NCBI GenBank assembly: GCA_009778255.1
Contig: WRKD01000172.1
Coordinates: forward strand, 1-12,453
Direction: 5' to 3'
Source: Bacillota bacterium
Lineage (GTDB): Bacteria > Bacillota > Dehalobacteriia > UBA4068
DNA: 12,453 nt
A program made the position numbers and the translations under genes. The notes under the pieces are model-generated. The model was not told the origin of the DNA and made no database searches. It was given only the letters and a program-made list of their open reading frames with translations. Of the stretch, positions 12,441 to 12,453 are shown piece after piece (the stretch's first letter is position 1; each line of letters starts with the position of its first letter).

Positions 12441-12453
12441 CCGTCATTGCGGA
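12441..12453. repeat. Possible edge of a dispersed CGTCATTGCG repeat
   Basis: The window ends with CCCGTCATTGCGG. CGTCATTGCG is the usual opening of a repeat found between genes in many bacterial genomes. Only about 13 bases are visible, so this is a hint rather than a call. Confidence 0.25.

Noticed and set aside
1..12453. CRISPR arrays, tRNA genes, transposases
   Set aside because: I looked for regularly spaced repeats, tRNA-like CCA ends and transposase motifs and saw none.

Overview
The window looks like chromosomal DNA of a low-to-medium GC Gram-positive-lineage bacterium (Bacillota, Clostridia- or Negativicutes-like). The reasons are strong AGGAGG-type ribosome binding sites, several lipobox-bearing secreted proteins, an ftsE-ftsX pair, a type A-like RNase P RNA, and an extracytoplasmic domain repertoire (sulfite-oxidase-like folds, chitobiase C-terminal domain, FMN-binding domain) common in anaerobic members of that phylum. 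The genus cannot be named from sequence reading alone.

Layout. (1) 1-1031, minus strand: the start of ftsX (running off the left edge) and a complete ftsE, overlapping by 13 bases. (2) 1226-1450, minus: a 74-residue XRE-type DNA-binding protein with a near-consensus promoter and a perfect 16-bp tandem repeat just downstream of its -10 box. (3) 1451-1915: a divergent regulatory region with a second promoter firing rightward into a long, structured or repeat-bearing leader that contains a 22-bp perfect palindrome. (4) 1916-6925, plus: a metallophosphoesterase lipoprotein, then a tight cluster of five exported or membrane proteins. These are two lipoproteins with sulfite-oxidase-like (SUOX-fold, molybdopterin-binding-like) domains, an FMN-binding/SUOX-like fusion, a two-helix membrane protein with two histidines 14 residues apart, and a membrane-anchored single SUOX-like domain. 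A hairpin with a T-rich tail closes this cluster. (5) 7030-8088, plus: a membrane-anchored Ntn-type linear amide hydrolase, converging on and overlapping thrC by 8 bases. (6) 8081-10624, minus: an unknown 116-residue protein, trmB and thrC. (7) 10722-12287, minus: hpt, a GIY-YIG-like protein and the RNase P RNA gene, closely packed; hpt has an upstream region with nested inverted repeats.

How they work together. Regions 1 and 5-7 are mostly housekeeping (division-linked ABC complex, threonine synthesis, tRNA m7G46 methylation, purine salvage, tRNA 5' processing). The interesting part is 2930-6925. Every product is predicted to lie outside or in the membrane, the SUOX-like fold recurs in four of the five proteins without an obvious molybdenum-ligand cysteine, and the set includes a flavin-carrier-type domain plus a possible minimal b-type cytochrome. 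I infer an extracytoplasmic redox relay that I cannot match to a named system. The divergent XRE protein is a plausible regulator. No cytoplasmic partner, ApbE flavin transferase or catalytic molybdoenzyme is present in the window.
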